13,117 nucleotides of DNA, from assembly GCA_027491555.1 (NCBI GenBank), contig JAOZGN010000034.1, forward strand, positions 1 to 13,117, written 5' to 3'. This DNA is from Thermoproteota archaeon (GTDB lineage Archaea > Thermoproteota > Korarchaeia > Korarchaeales > Korarchaeaceae). Shown in pieces: positions 1-6,129 of the stretch (position 1 is the first letter of the stretch; the number at the start of each line of letters is the position of its first letter). Below the pieces are notes generated by a model. The model was not told where the DNA came from. It made no database searches and was given only the letters and a program-made list of their open reading frames with translations. The position numbers and the translations under genes were made by a program.

Positions 1-10
1 CGAGCCCACC

Positions 11-32
11 TAGAATAAAACGCCGACCTCGG
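11..32 (-). terminator. Putative intrinsic terminator of the GT-C membrane protein gene
   Basis: On the minus strand, 15 nt past the stop codon at 47-49, a short inverted repeat (CCGA/TCGG with a 2-nt loop, 23-32) is followed after 2 nt by the T-rich tract TTTTATTCTA (20 down to 11). A T-rich non-template tract is the usual archaeal terminator signal; the 4-bp stem alone is weak, so the call rests on the T tract and its position. Confidence 0.4.
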
Positions 33-46
33 GCGCAGAAAGGGAG

Positions 47-1492
47 TCAGCTCCGAGGCGGCGGAGGTACCTCGATCGCGACAATCCTCTGGCCGCGAAA
101 TATTGGCTTCCCCGGGACCTGTGGAGCCGGAGAGCCCTTGCAGATGACGAATATCTCGGCACGTCCCTCCTGTGTCCCCGCCGCTCCTATCGACGCCGTA
201 GTAGAGAGCAGGTACTCGACCCAGTAGGGTCCGAGCCCCCTGCAGAACACCCTGACGTCGGACCCAGGCGGGACGACCTGGCTCAGGGCGATCAGGTCTG
301 CGTAGGTTTCTGGGTCTATCCTCGGGTGGACGGCGGCGATGGATCCGGGGACCTGCAGGGCGAGCGGGAGCAGGAGCGCCGCGGCCAGGAGCGGTCTGAG
401 GGCGCCTCTCACCAGCGCTCCCACAGCAACTCCCACGATCACGGAGGTCGGAACGCAGGACACCAGGAGGAACCTCCACGCCCACTCCCTGAGCCCGAGC
501 AGGCTGGGCATTAGCGTCCAGGCGCCGACCGCGAGGGCCGCGGCGACTGCAACCGCCCTCCCCGACGCCCCCCACAGGTTGCCGTCGAGCTTCCTGCACG
601 CGAGCGCGGCCAGCAGGATCCCCAGGGCCAGGTAGGCGATCAGGTACTCACTTCCAGGGCTCACGAGCCCGGGCGGGGAGGGCGGCGGCTTTGGGGGGAG
701 CGGCCCGCGGGGCGGCGCTCCGAGTGGGCCCTCCCCGGCGGCGGAGTTGAGCAGGTCCCTGAGAAACGCGATCCCCTTTCTGACGTCTGTGAAGAGCCAC
801 GGGAGGGACGCGGCCGTGGCCGCCGATACGGCCCACCCTGGGAGGACCGAGAGAGCCCACCTCCAGCCGACCCCTCCCCCCAGACGCGATGTCCCAGAAC
901 GGAGGGCGAGCGCCGCGAGGGGCAGGTAGGCCAGCGCGAAGGCGGACGTCAGGGCGAAGTCGAGGGAGTGCGTGAGGAAGGCCAAGTACGAGGCCAGCGA
1001 GGACAGGAGGGCTGACCTCCACCAGTTTTCTCCACCCGCGAGCGCCGAGTGGAGCCAGTACATGGTGAGAACCACGAAGAGAATCCCAGAAGCGTTCTTC
1101 ATGAGGTCTCCGGCCATCCTGAACATCTGAGGTGATAGGGACAGGGCCAGGGCGGAGGCGACGCCGGCGACCCTGCTGCCGGTGAGCCTCTTGACGAGCG
1201 CGTAGCTCGGGGCGGCCGAGAGCCCGCACATGGCCGCCACGGTCAGGGATACGCCAAGCCTGAGGTCCCCGACCAGCCTGCAGGCCGCTGCGGCCAGATA
1301 GAACAGGAGGGGAGGGTCTCCGTAGACCATCCCGCCCCCGGAGAGGATCGACCTAACCTGGATCAGATAGTAGGGGCCGTCCACTCCGGGCATGAATTCC
1401 CACGAGAGGAGCGCAGCTAAGTGGGCGACGGCCGATGCGAGTGAGAGCGCCGCTGCGATGAGTAAGTCCTCTTGGCTGAGCTCGCGAGCCAC
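47..1492 (-). CDS. Polytopic membrane protein, GT-C glycosyltransferase-like
   Basis: A 481-residue integral membrane protein with roughly ten to twelve hydrophobic segments between residues 10 and 387 and a C-terminal region of about 90 residues (390-481) that is probably extracytoplasmic. The first outer loop carries VDGPYY (37-42), resembling the acidic motif that follows TM1 in GT-C-fold, dolichyl-phosphate-sugar-dependent transferases. A second acidic and charged motif, AGDLMKN, lies at 127-133, and EWAWRFLL at 336-343. Family knowledge would predict sugar transfer from a lipid carrier to a protein or lipid on the outer face, but the exact activity is unknown. A loop at 255-281 is very rich in Pro and Gly. 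The GTG start at 1492 is supported by a TATA-like element about 25 nt upstream and by the absence of an SD sequence, so translation is probably leaderless. The XPB-like gene lies 82 nt upstream on the same strand, but this gene appears to have its own promoter. It could instead be a non-enzymatic polytopic protein. Confidence 0.75.
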   Translation of the reverse strand: MARELSQEDLLIAAALSLASAVAHLAALLSWEFMPGVDGPYYLIQVRSILSGGGMVYGDPPLLFYLAAAACRLVGDLRLGVSLTVAAMCGLSAAPSYALVKRLTGSRVAGVASALALSLSPQMFRMAGDLMKNASGILFVVLTMYWLHSALAGGENWWRSALLSSLASYLAFLTHSLDFALTSAFALAYLPLAALALRSGTSRLGGGVGWRWALSVLPGWAVSAATAASLPWLFTDVRKGIAFLRDLLNSAAGEGPLGAPPRGPLPPKPPPSPPGLVSPGSEYLIAYLALGILLAALACRKLDGNLWGASGRAVAVAAALAVGAWTLMPSLLGLREWAWRFLLVSCVPTSVIVGVAVGALVRGALRPLLAAALLLPLALQVPGSIAAVHPRIDPETYADLIALSQVVPPGSDVRVFCRGLGPYWVEYLLSTTASIGAAGTQEGRAEIFVICKGSPAPQVPGKPIFRGQRIVAIEVPPPPRS

Positions 1493-1513
1493 GGGCCGAC
1501 CAGACCGCGTGAA

Positions 1514-1520
1514 CTAATAA
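1514..1520 (-). promoter_or_regulatory. TATA-like promoter element for the GT-C protein gene
   Basis: On the minus strand TTATTAG is centred at about 1517, 25 nt upstream of the GTG at 1492. That is the spacing expected if transcription starts at the start codon. There is no GAGG-type site between this element and the start codon. Confidence 0.45.
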
Positions 1521-1574
1521 CGGAGAAGGACGATGGGTCTATGCGGGCCCCATCGGGGATTCGACGCCGACCGT

Positions 1575-3458
1575 CTACAGGGGGAGCCTTCCTGGTCTCC
1601 TCCGGCGCCGCCTCTCCTCCTCCAGCAGGCCGGGAACGTACTCGGCAAGCGCCTTTTTCCTCCTCTTCGCCAGCGCCTCCTCAATCGTGCCGGACGCAAT
1701 GACCTCGTAGACCTTGGCGACCTTTCCAAGCCTGCCTCTTAGCACCCTGCCGACCCTCTGGGCCATCTGCCTTGGAGACCCGCTGCCGCTGGCTATAATG
1801 GCCACGTCAGCGTCCGGCACATCGATCCCCTCATCTAGCACCCGGGTCGTCACTATCACGTCCAGATCGCACCTCCTGAAGGCGTCGAAAATCTCGGCCC
1901 TCTCCCTGGTCTTCCCGACCATCAGGGCCGACTTGATGCCCCGCCTCTCCAGCTCCCTTTGGATGGCCTCGGCCTGGTCCACGTACTCGCAGAACACCAG
2001 TATCTTGCGTCCCCTCTCCGACTCCACGATGGACGCCACCACGGGGACCTTGGCCCTCGCCCTCAGGGCGTGCCTCTTCATCACGGCCAGCCTTGCGTTC
2101 TCGTCCCTAATCCTGGCCAGCTGGGCCATCATCGCTCGGCGCTCGTTGGGTTCCATCCTGACCCTGATCACCCTGTGCTCCACCCTCGCGAGCACGCCCA
2201 TCTCGACGAGCTCCCTGTATCCCACCTTGTACACCACGTCGCCCGAGGAGAGGAAGATCAAGTGTTCGTTCCCGTCGCTCCTCTCGGGGGTGGCGGACAG
2301 ACCCAGGCGGTACTTGGCCTTGCTGGCGAAGGCGACCCTCCTGAAGGTGCTCGCCGGGACATGGTGAACCTCGTCGAAGATCACGAGGCCGAACAGGTCC
2401 CTGAGCCTGTCAACGTGCTTCGCGACCGAGTTGTATATCCCCACCACCACGTCAGCGGAGAGGTCCTTCTCCCGCCCACTGAACTCTCCGGCCCTCACCC
2501 CCAGCTTGGACTCGATGAGCTCGCGCCACTGCGTGGCGAGCTCCACCGTGACGACGCACACGAGGGTCCTCAGCCTGGTGCGGGCGATGGCCTCCATCCC
2601 GACGTACGTCTTCCCTCCCCCCGTGGGGATGACCACTGTGCCGAACCTCTCGGCCTCCTCCCACCTGTCCACGGCCTCCTCCTGAAACGGGTAGAGCTGG
2701 TAGTCCTTCCTCGGCACATCGATGGGCTGAGACGGCCAGGTGACGTTCTCAACGAACTCGAGTCCCTCCCGTGAGGCGAACCTCTTCAGGTGGTGGAACA
2801 TGAAGGGAGGCACCACGTACCTGGCCCTGCCGACCCGCTTGGCGAGCCTCGCCCGTCTGGACTGAAGGCCCGACCTCGTCTGGACATTCACCTCGATCGT
2901 GAACAAGTCATCCAGCCTGGCCAGCTGCTCCTGGGTCAGGCCCTCGGCTACCACGAGAATTCCGTCTGCGTGGTCCGAGAGGGCTATACTCCCGGGGCCG
3001 ATTGCCCTCGATGCAGCCAGCCTCACGAGGTCCTCTCTCCAGTAACCCCGCGCCTTAGAGCGGACTAGCATGAGAACGCCCTCCAGCCCGGCCTTCCTGG
3101 CGATCTCCGCCACTCTGGAGCCGTCGACGACCAGATAATCGCCCCTCCTCTCGAAGGGCTCTGGGGGCCGATCCCTGCCAGGTGAGAACACTGCGAGGAG
3201 GCCCTCACGCACCATTCTCTCCAGTTCACCGTCTACGGACCTCCGAGCCTCCTCTACCACCCGCTCCACGAGGTCGTCGGGGATTTCGAGCCTCCTCAGG
3301 ACCTCCCACCCTCTGGCGAGGGCGAGCCGGGGTACCAACACCCACTCCTTTCTGGCCGAGTCGAATCGGCAGATCTCCTTTATCTCGTCGAGGATCTCAC
3401 TGAACTCTCTGTCATCAAGGCTCCTCACGAACGTCCTATCCTTCACCCTGATCTTCAA
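1575..3458 (-). CDS. XPB/Rad25-like superfamily II DNA helicase
   Basis: A 627-residue ATP-dependent helicase or translocase of the XPB (Rad25/Ssl2) type, expected to act on DNA in repair or promoter opening. Motifs seen: Walker A PTGGGKT (278-284), DEVHH (362-366, a DEVH box), LSAT (387-390), TTRVLDEGIDVP (537-548) and motif VI QRVGRVLR (567-574). YQLYPFQEEAVDRW (253-266) is the Q-motif-like entry to helicase domain 1. The first ~250 residues resemble no catalytic domain I recognise and would hold the damage-recognition-like part. Just after LSAT the sequence is RSD (393-395), where typical XPB proteins have the RED motif. The C-terminus (596-627) is very basic. The TTG start at 3458 is the only good choice: the next internal Met is near residue 82, and a TATA-like element lies about 29 nt upstream. 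At 627 aa it is longer than the ~450-residue compact archaeal XPBs, and no Bax1 nuclease gene follows it. The helicase call is certain; the XPB sub-assignment is likely. Confidence 0.9.
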   Translation of the reverse strand: MKIRVKDRTFVRSLDDREFSEILDEIKEICRFDSARKEWVLVPRLALARGWEVLRRLEIPDDLVERVVEEARRSVDGELERMVREGLLAVFSPGRDRPPEPFERRGDYLVVDGSRVAEIARKAGLEGVLMLVRSKARGYWREDLVRLAASRAIGPGSIALSDHADGILVVAEGLTQEQLARLDDLFTIEVNVQTRSGLQSRRARLAKRVGRARYVVPPFMFHHLKRFASREGLEFVENVTWPSQPIDVPRKDYQLYPFQEEAVDRWEEAERFGTVVIPTGGGKTYVGMEAIARTRLRTLVCVVTVELATQWRELIESKLGVRAGEFSGREKDLSADVVVGIYNSVAKHVDRLRDLFGLVIFDEVHHVPASTFRRVAFASKAKYRLGLSATPERSDGNEHLIFLSSGDVVYKVGYRELVEMGVLARVEHRVIRVRMEPNERRAMMAQLARIRDENARLAVMKRHALRARAKVPVVASIVESERGRKILVFCEYVDQAEAIQRELERRGIKSALMVGKTRERAEIFDAFRRCDLDVIVTTRVLDEGIDVPDADVAIIASGSGSPRQMAQRVGRVLRGRLGKVAKVYEVIASGTIEEALAKRRKKALAEYVPGLLEEERRRRRRPGRLPL

Positions 3459-3480
3459 CGGGGAGCCGCCTAGGGGGATG

Positions 3481-3491
3481 CCGAATAAATC
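3481..3491 (-). promoter_or_regulatory. TATA-like promoter element for the XPB-like gene
   Basis: GATTTATTCGG on the minus strand is centred near 3487, 29 nt upstream of the TTG at 3458. It predicts a transcript start at about 3461, leaving a leader of only a few nucleotides. No SD-like sequence lies in between. This placement supports the TTG start. Confidence 0.5.
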
Positions 3492-3713
3492 TCTCGCGGG
3501 TCGTCGCTCAAACCCCCTCAGTCTTTCCTCCCTGGAAATTCGGAGAAAAGGCTAGTATGTCGCGTGGGATCTCTCTCCCCAATTCGATGGGTGGCCCGGC
3601 CAACTCGTGTGGGGTGCTTGCCCTCTCAGGCGCAGACCTCCCTCTCTACTGTAAATGAATTGTGCGCACCCTCCGCGGGCAGCAACGTTAATGGCTGGGT
3701 GCTGGGCGTTATT

Positions 3714-3717
3714 GAGG
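3714..3717 (+). promoter_or_regulatory. Shine-Dalgarno site fixing the SHOCT-repeat protein start
   Basis: GAGG lies with an 8-nt spacer before the ATG at 3726. The same core and an 8-9 nt spacer occur before the ABC ATPase gene (GAGG 8641-8644) and the surface protein gene (GAGG 9496-9499). It therefore supports the ATG at 3726 over the in-frame upstream starts. Confidence 0.6.
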
Positions 3718-3725
3718 CGGTTTTC

Positions 3726-4385
3726 ATGGGAGTACCCGAGTTCAAGACGAGGGAGGAGGCGAAGGCGGCCCTCGACAGGCTCGACGAGGAGCTCCTCGAG
3801 GGCAAGATAACCGAGGAGGAGTACCGCGCCAGGAAGGCCGAGATCGAGAGGCAGATCGAGCTAATGGATCTAGAGGACATGCTAATCGAGGGCAAGATAA
3901 CCGAGGAAGAGTACAAGAAAGCGAAGGCGTCCCTGCTGGGAGAGGCTAAGCCTGCCGCCCCACCCGGAGAACTCATCCCCTCCGCGGAGGTCTCCGAGGT
4001 GGCTCAGAAGATCTCTCAGATAGCCTCCAAGCTGGCCGAGGTGAAGGAAAAGAGAGAGAAGCTGAGGGAGCTGTTGATATCCAAGGAGATAAGCGAGCCC
4101 ACATTCCAGAAGCTGGACTCTGAATACGAGGAGAAGGAGAACTCTCTCGAGCTCAGAATCAAGGAGCTGGAAGCGGAAGCGAAGAGCAGGCTCAAGGAGA
4201 TTGAGCAGAAGCTTGAGGAGATCAAGCTCATGAGGGAGGAGATCAAGGCCAGACACCTGCTGGGGGAGACACCCGAGGCAGAGTTCGCAAAGCGCGATAG
4301 AGAACTCGAGGCCCAGGCCGAGAGGCTCAAGGCCGAGCAGGAGAGGATCTCTTCAGCGCTAGAGCTGGCCGGACTGAGCGAGTAG
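3726..4385 (+). CDS. Helical protein with four SHOCT-like repeats
   Basis: A 219-residue, highly charged protein with no signal peptide or membrane segment, predicted to be almost entirely helical and coiled-coil. Four copies of a SHOCT-like unit (pattern: Leu-Leu, turn residues, Ile-Thr/Ser-x-x-x-Phe/Tyr, then a charged helix) can be read: LLEGKITEEEYRARKAEI (23-40), MLIEGKITEEEYKKAKASLL (52-71), LLISKEISEPTFQKLDSEYE (116-135) and HLLGETPEAEFAKRDREL (177-194). The first two are tandem, exactly 30 codons apart; a Pro/Ala linker (76-85) and coiled-coil stretches (about 89-116 and 138-174) separate the rest. SHOCT units normally occur as a single short C-terminal domain thought to mediate oligomerisation or interaction, so a protein made of them is unusual and suggests a scaffold or adaptor. 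The start is the ATG with an SD at 3714; the open frame extends upstream, but the extra 54 residues look non-coding. It is probably monocistronic, since 232 nt separate it from the next gene. The specific function is unknown. Confidence 0.8.
   Translation: MGVPEFKTREEAKAALDRLDEELLEGKITEEEYRARKAEIERQIELMDLEDMLIEGKITEEEYKKAKASLLGEAKPAAPPGELIPSAEVSEVAQKISQIASKLAEVKEKREKLRELLISKEISEPTFQKLDSEYEEKENSLELRIKELEAEAKSRLKEIEQKLEEIKLMREEIKARHLLGETPEAEFAKRDRELEAQAERLKAEQERISSALELAGLSE
3796..3914 (+). repeat. Imperfect direct repeat, two 29-bp copies 90 bp apart
   Basis: Positions 3796-3824 and 3886-3914 are identical except at one base (G at 3818, A at 3908). They lie exactly 30 codons apart inside the SHOCT-repeat gene and encode the two EGKITEEEY segments. 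The near-identity at the DNA level, including the third codon positions, points to a fairly recent in-frame duplication or gene-conversion-like homogenisation. Confidence 0.85.
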
Positions 4386-4401
4386 TCGAAGGGCCACTAC
4401 T
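4381..4401 (+). repeat. Short inverted repeat over the stop codon of the SHOCT-repeat gene
   Basis: AGTAGT (4381-4386) and ACTACT (4396-4401) form a possible 6-bp stem with a 9-nt loop that includes the TAG stop. No T-run follows it directly, so it is not a typical archaeal terminator. It may be chance. Confidence 0.25.
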
Positions 4402-4547
4402 ATCTCCCCACCGGGCCGTCTTGGAGAACTCGATGATACATCGGGTCAGCGGATGAAGTGTGAGAACCCTCAATCTGCAAGTTTTGTCCGAGAACAGCTC
4501 ATTCTAACCAGCTAGAGCCCTGTCAGGCACTGATTAGCCTACCAAAC

Positions 4548-4566
4548 TCTTTTCCGAGCTTTATTT
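4548..4566 (+). terminator. T-rich tract, possible terminator of the SHOCT-repeat gene
   Basis: TCTTTT followed within a few bases by CTTTATTT gives a U-rich transcript about 165 nt past the SHOCT gene stop, consistent with factor-independent archaeal termination. It has no stem and sits close to the operon promoter, so it could instead be part of that promoter region. Confidence 0.25.
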
Positions 4567-4576
4567 CAGCATTCGA

Positions 4577-4609
4577 CTTTTATATTCCACAGTTTCCTAA
4601 ATTATATAG
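4577..4609 (+). promoter_or_regulatory. Probable operon promoter with two TATA-like elements
   Basis: Element A, CTTTTATATTC (4577-4587), is centred near 4582 and predicts a transcript start at about 4608, leaving roughly 10 nt before the TTG at 4618. Element B, TTATATAG (4602-4609), would place the start at about 4632, inside the annotated gene, and would favour the in-frame GTG at 4657. There is no SD upstream of 4618. Element A agrees with the longer protein and is preferred. Confidence 0.55.
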
Positions 4610-4617
4610 GCTATAAC

Positions 4618-6129
4618 TTGACTCAAGTAAAAGAGATCGGTAGCACCGCTCAGGCGGTGGTTGATGACACCGAGCCCCTCTCGTCACTGGTATCTCGGCA
4701 GGAAACCCTCCTAGAGACCACCAGAATAGTCGAGAGGGCATCCAAGTCAGCTCTCTATCGAAGAGCTTGGGGGCTCAAGAAGGGGGAAGTAAGGCAGGCT
4801 AGGTCTTTAGACGAGCTTCGAGACATTCCCATGATCTCGTCCGCAACGTACAAAGAAGCCTTCGAGAGATTCAGCGTCCCAGAGATCGTCTTGGGGAACA
4901 ACACCGTGACTTGGCACAGCTCGTCGGGGAGCAGCGGGACGCCGAAGTGGTTCCCCTACACGATAGAGGACATAGCCCGGACCAGGACCCAGATACTCAG
5001 GCTCTACCAGGTGCTCGGGATGAGGCAGGACGACATAGTCCTCCAGTTCAGCTCGGCCGCGCCGATGATCTCAGACGCAGTTCCCTACTGGATGATAGAC
5101 GCCATGAGGGATGCGGGGCTGAGGATCCAGTGCATCATAGTCTCGTTCTACCTCATGCAGTTCGCCATGCCGTTCGCGATCAAGATCCAGCCTACCATGC
5201 TCGCCGGCCTCCCGAGCATGCTCATGCTGCTGGCGGAGCACCTCCCCGAGTCGTCTAGAGAGAGGACCATGGAGAGGTTCAGAGAGGAGCCAACCGCTAA
5301 GCACCTCCTCCACGCAGCCCTCACGAGGATCAAGCGGGTCAGGCCGAGGGATGTGCTGAGGAAGCTGAGGGTGGGCGTCTTCGGAGGAGACCTGCTGGAC
5401 CCATACAGGCCCTACGTTGAGGAGGAGTACGACATGGAGGCGTTCGACGTCTACTCACTCACAGAATCATCCGTCTTTGCGTGCGAGTGCGAGGCTCACG
5501 ACGGCCTGCATCTCTGGATAGACACGCAGGTGGCGGAGGTCATACCGAAGAGCGAGTTGGAGAGGGAGGGCGAGGAGCCAGGGTACGTCCCGAAGGCAAC
5601 GTACCTCCACGAGGCCCCCCAGGACATGGAGGGGGAGCTCGTCCTGACGAACTTCAGGGAGGCCCTCCCACTGATCCGGTACAGGACAGGCGACTTAATC
5701 AAGGTTCAGGGGACCTCTAGGTGCTCCTGCTCCAGGACGCACCCGAGGGTCAAGATCCTCGGCAGGATGGACGACCTCATCAATCTGGGCGGCCTTAGGT
5801 TCTCTGAGGTCCAGCTTGACAAGGCGCTTAGCCGCGTCAAGAAGCACGGGAAGGTAAAGGCCTGGCGCGCGATTCTGTCGAGGGAGGGCTACAAGCCCCG
5901 GATCACGATTCAGCTCCAGGCCCAGACGTCGAACGAGTCGGCTCTGATCGAGGAGCTCAACGACAGGATACTGATGGACATCCCGGCCCTGGGGACCGCG
6001 CTGAGGGTTGAGCTGATCCTCCCGCTGGAGGTCGAGTTCATCCCGGACCTGGGAGAAGACCTCACGACCGGCGGGAAGTTCAAGCGAGTGATCTACGATG
6101 AGAGCTTCATAAGGGGGGGATCTGAGTGA
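4618..6129 (+). CDS. PaaK/CapK-type adenylate-forming ligase, first copy
   Basis: A 503-residue cytoplasmic ANL-superfamily enzyme of the phenylacetate-CoA ligase (PaaK/CapK) branch. It would adenylate a carboxylic acid with ATP and transfer it, usually to CoA. Motifs in order: phosphate loop SSSGSSGTPK (101-110), A5-like YSLTES (279-284), GLHLW (296-300), YRTGDL (355-360), hinge GRMDD (382-386), and a C-terminal GGKFKR (485-490) whose K487 fits the catalytic lysine. Two Cys pairs, C289/C291 and C369/C371, could bind zinc. Length is somewhat above the usual ~430-460 residues. It is the first gene of the operon and overlaps the next gene by 4 nt (GTGA). The start is a TTG with no SD, read as near-leaderless; a GTG at codon 14 is the alternative. 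A 6-bp hairpin (CACCGC/GCGGTG, 4644-4659) covers that GTG. The substrate cannot be inferred: no paa degradation genes or carrier protein are nearby. Confidence 0.88.
   Translation: MTQVKEIGSTAQAVVDDTEPLSSLVSRQETLLETTRIVERASKSALYRRAWGLKKGEVRQARSLDELRDIPMISSATYKEAFERFSVPEIVLGNNTVTWHSSSGSSGTPKWFPYTIEDIARTRTQILRLYQVLGMRQDDIVLQFSSAAPMISDAVPYWMIDAMRDAGLRIQCIIVSFYLMQFAMPFAIKIQPTMLAGLPSMLMLLAEHLPESSRERTMERFREEPTAKHLLHAALTRIKRVRPRDVLRKLRVGVFGGDLLDPYRPYVEEEYDMEAFDVYSLTESSVFACECEAHDGLHLWIDTQVAEVIPKSELEREGEEPGYVPKATYLHEAPQDMEGELVLTNFREALPLIRYRTGDLIKVQGTSRCSCSRTHPRVKILGRMDDLINLGGLRFSEVQLDKALSRVKKHGKVKAWRAILSREGYKPRITIQLQAQTSNESALIEELNDRILMDIPALGTALRVELILPLEVEFIPDLGEDLTTGGKFKRVIYDESFIRGGSE

Larger units (their letters stand above)
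3459..3725. other. Divergent intergenic region between the helicase and SHOCT-repeat genes
   Basis: These 267 nt separate two divergently transcribed genes. The left end holds the helicase promoter. On the plus side, two modest AT-rich elements could be TATA boxes for the SHOCT-repeat gene: CTGTAAATG near 3648-3656 and CGTTAATGG near 3686-3694. I cannot choose between them. An open frame runs in from 3564, but its translation there is compositionally unlike the downstream protein, and I do not think it is coding. No tRNA-like fold or convincing RNA gene was seen. Confidence 0.4.
4386..4617. other. AT-rich intergenic region before the five-gene operon
   Basis: This 232-nt stretch becomes clearly AT-rich from about 4540, unlike the G+C-rich surroundings. 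The left part (4386-4539) shows no open frame or RNA fold I can support. The right part holds a T-rich run that may end the upstream transcript and two TATA-like elements that probably drive the operon starting at 4618. Confidence 0.5.

Noticed and set aside
648..1229. A 193-codon minus-strand frame overlapping the GT-C gene
   Set aside because: It is out of frame with the membrane protein on the same strand and gives an Arg/Pro/Gly-rich translation typical of frame-shifted G+C-rich coding DNA.
1548..1558. CCCC-ATC-GGGG inverted repeat downstream of the helicase as its terminator
   Set aside because: The stem is only 4 bp and no T-rich tract follows on the minus strand.
1959..2774. A 271-codon plus-strand open frame antisense to the helicase
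   Set aside because: It mirrors the third codon positions of the helicase gene. Its translation is His/Pro/Leu-rich low-complexity sequence, and the helicase motifs on the other strand are unmistakable.
3564..3725. N-terminal extension of the SHOCT-repeat protein
   Set aside because: The extra 54 residues are compositionally unlike the charged helical body, and a good SD with 8-nt spacing marks the ATG at 3726.
4420..4540. Possible C/D-box guide RNA: GATGATA near 4432 and CTGA near 4530
   Set aside because: The C-box match is imperfect, no paired C'/D' boxes at the usual spacing were found, and the distance is longer than usual for archaeal C/D RNAs.
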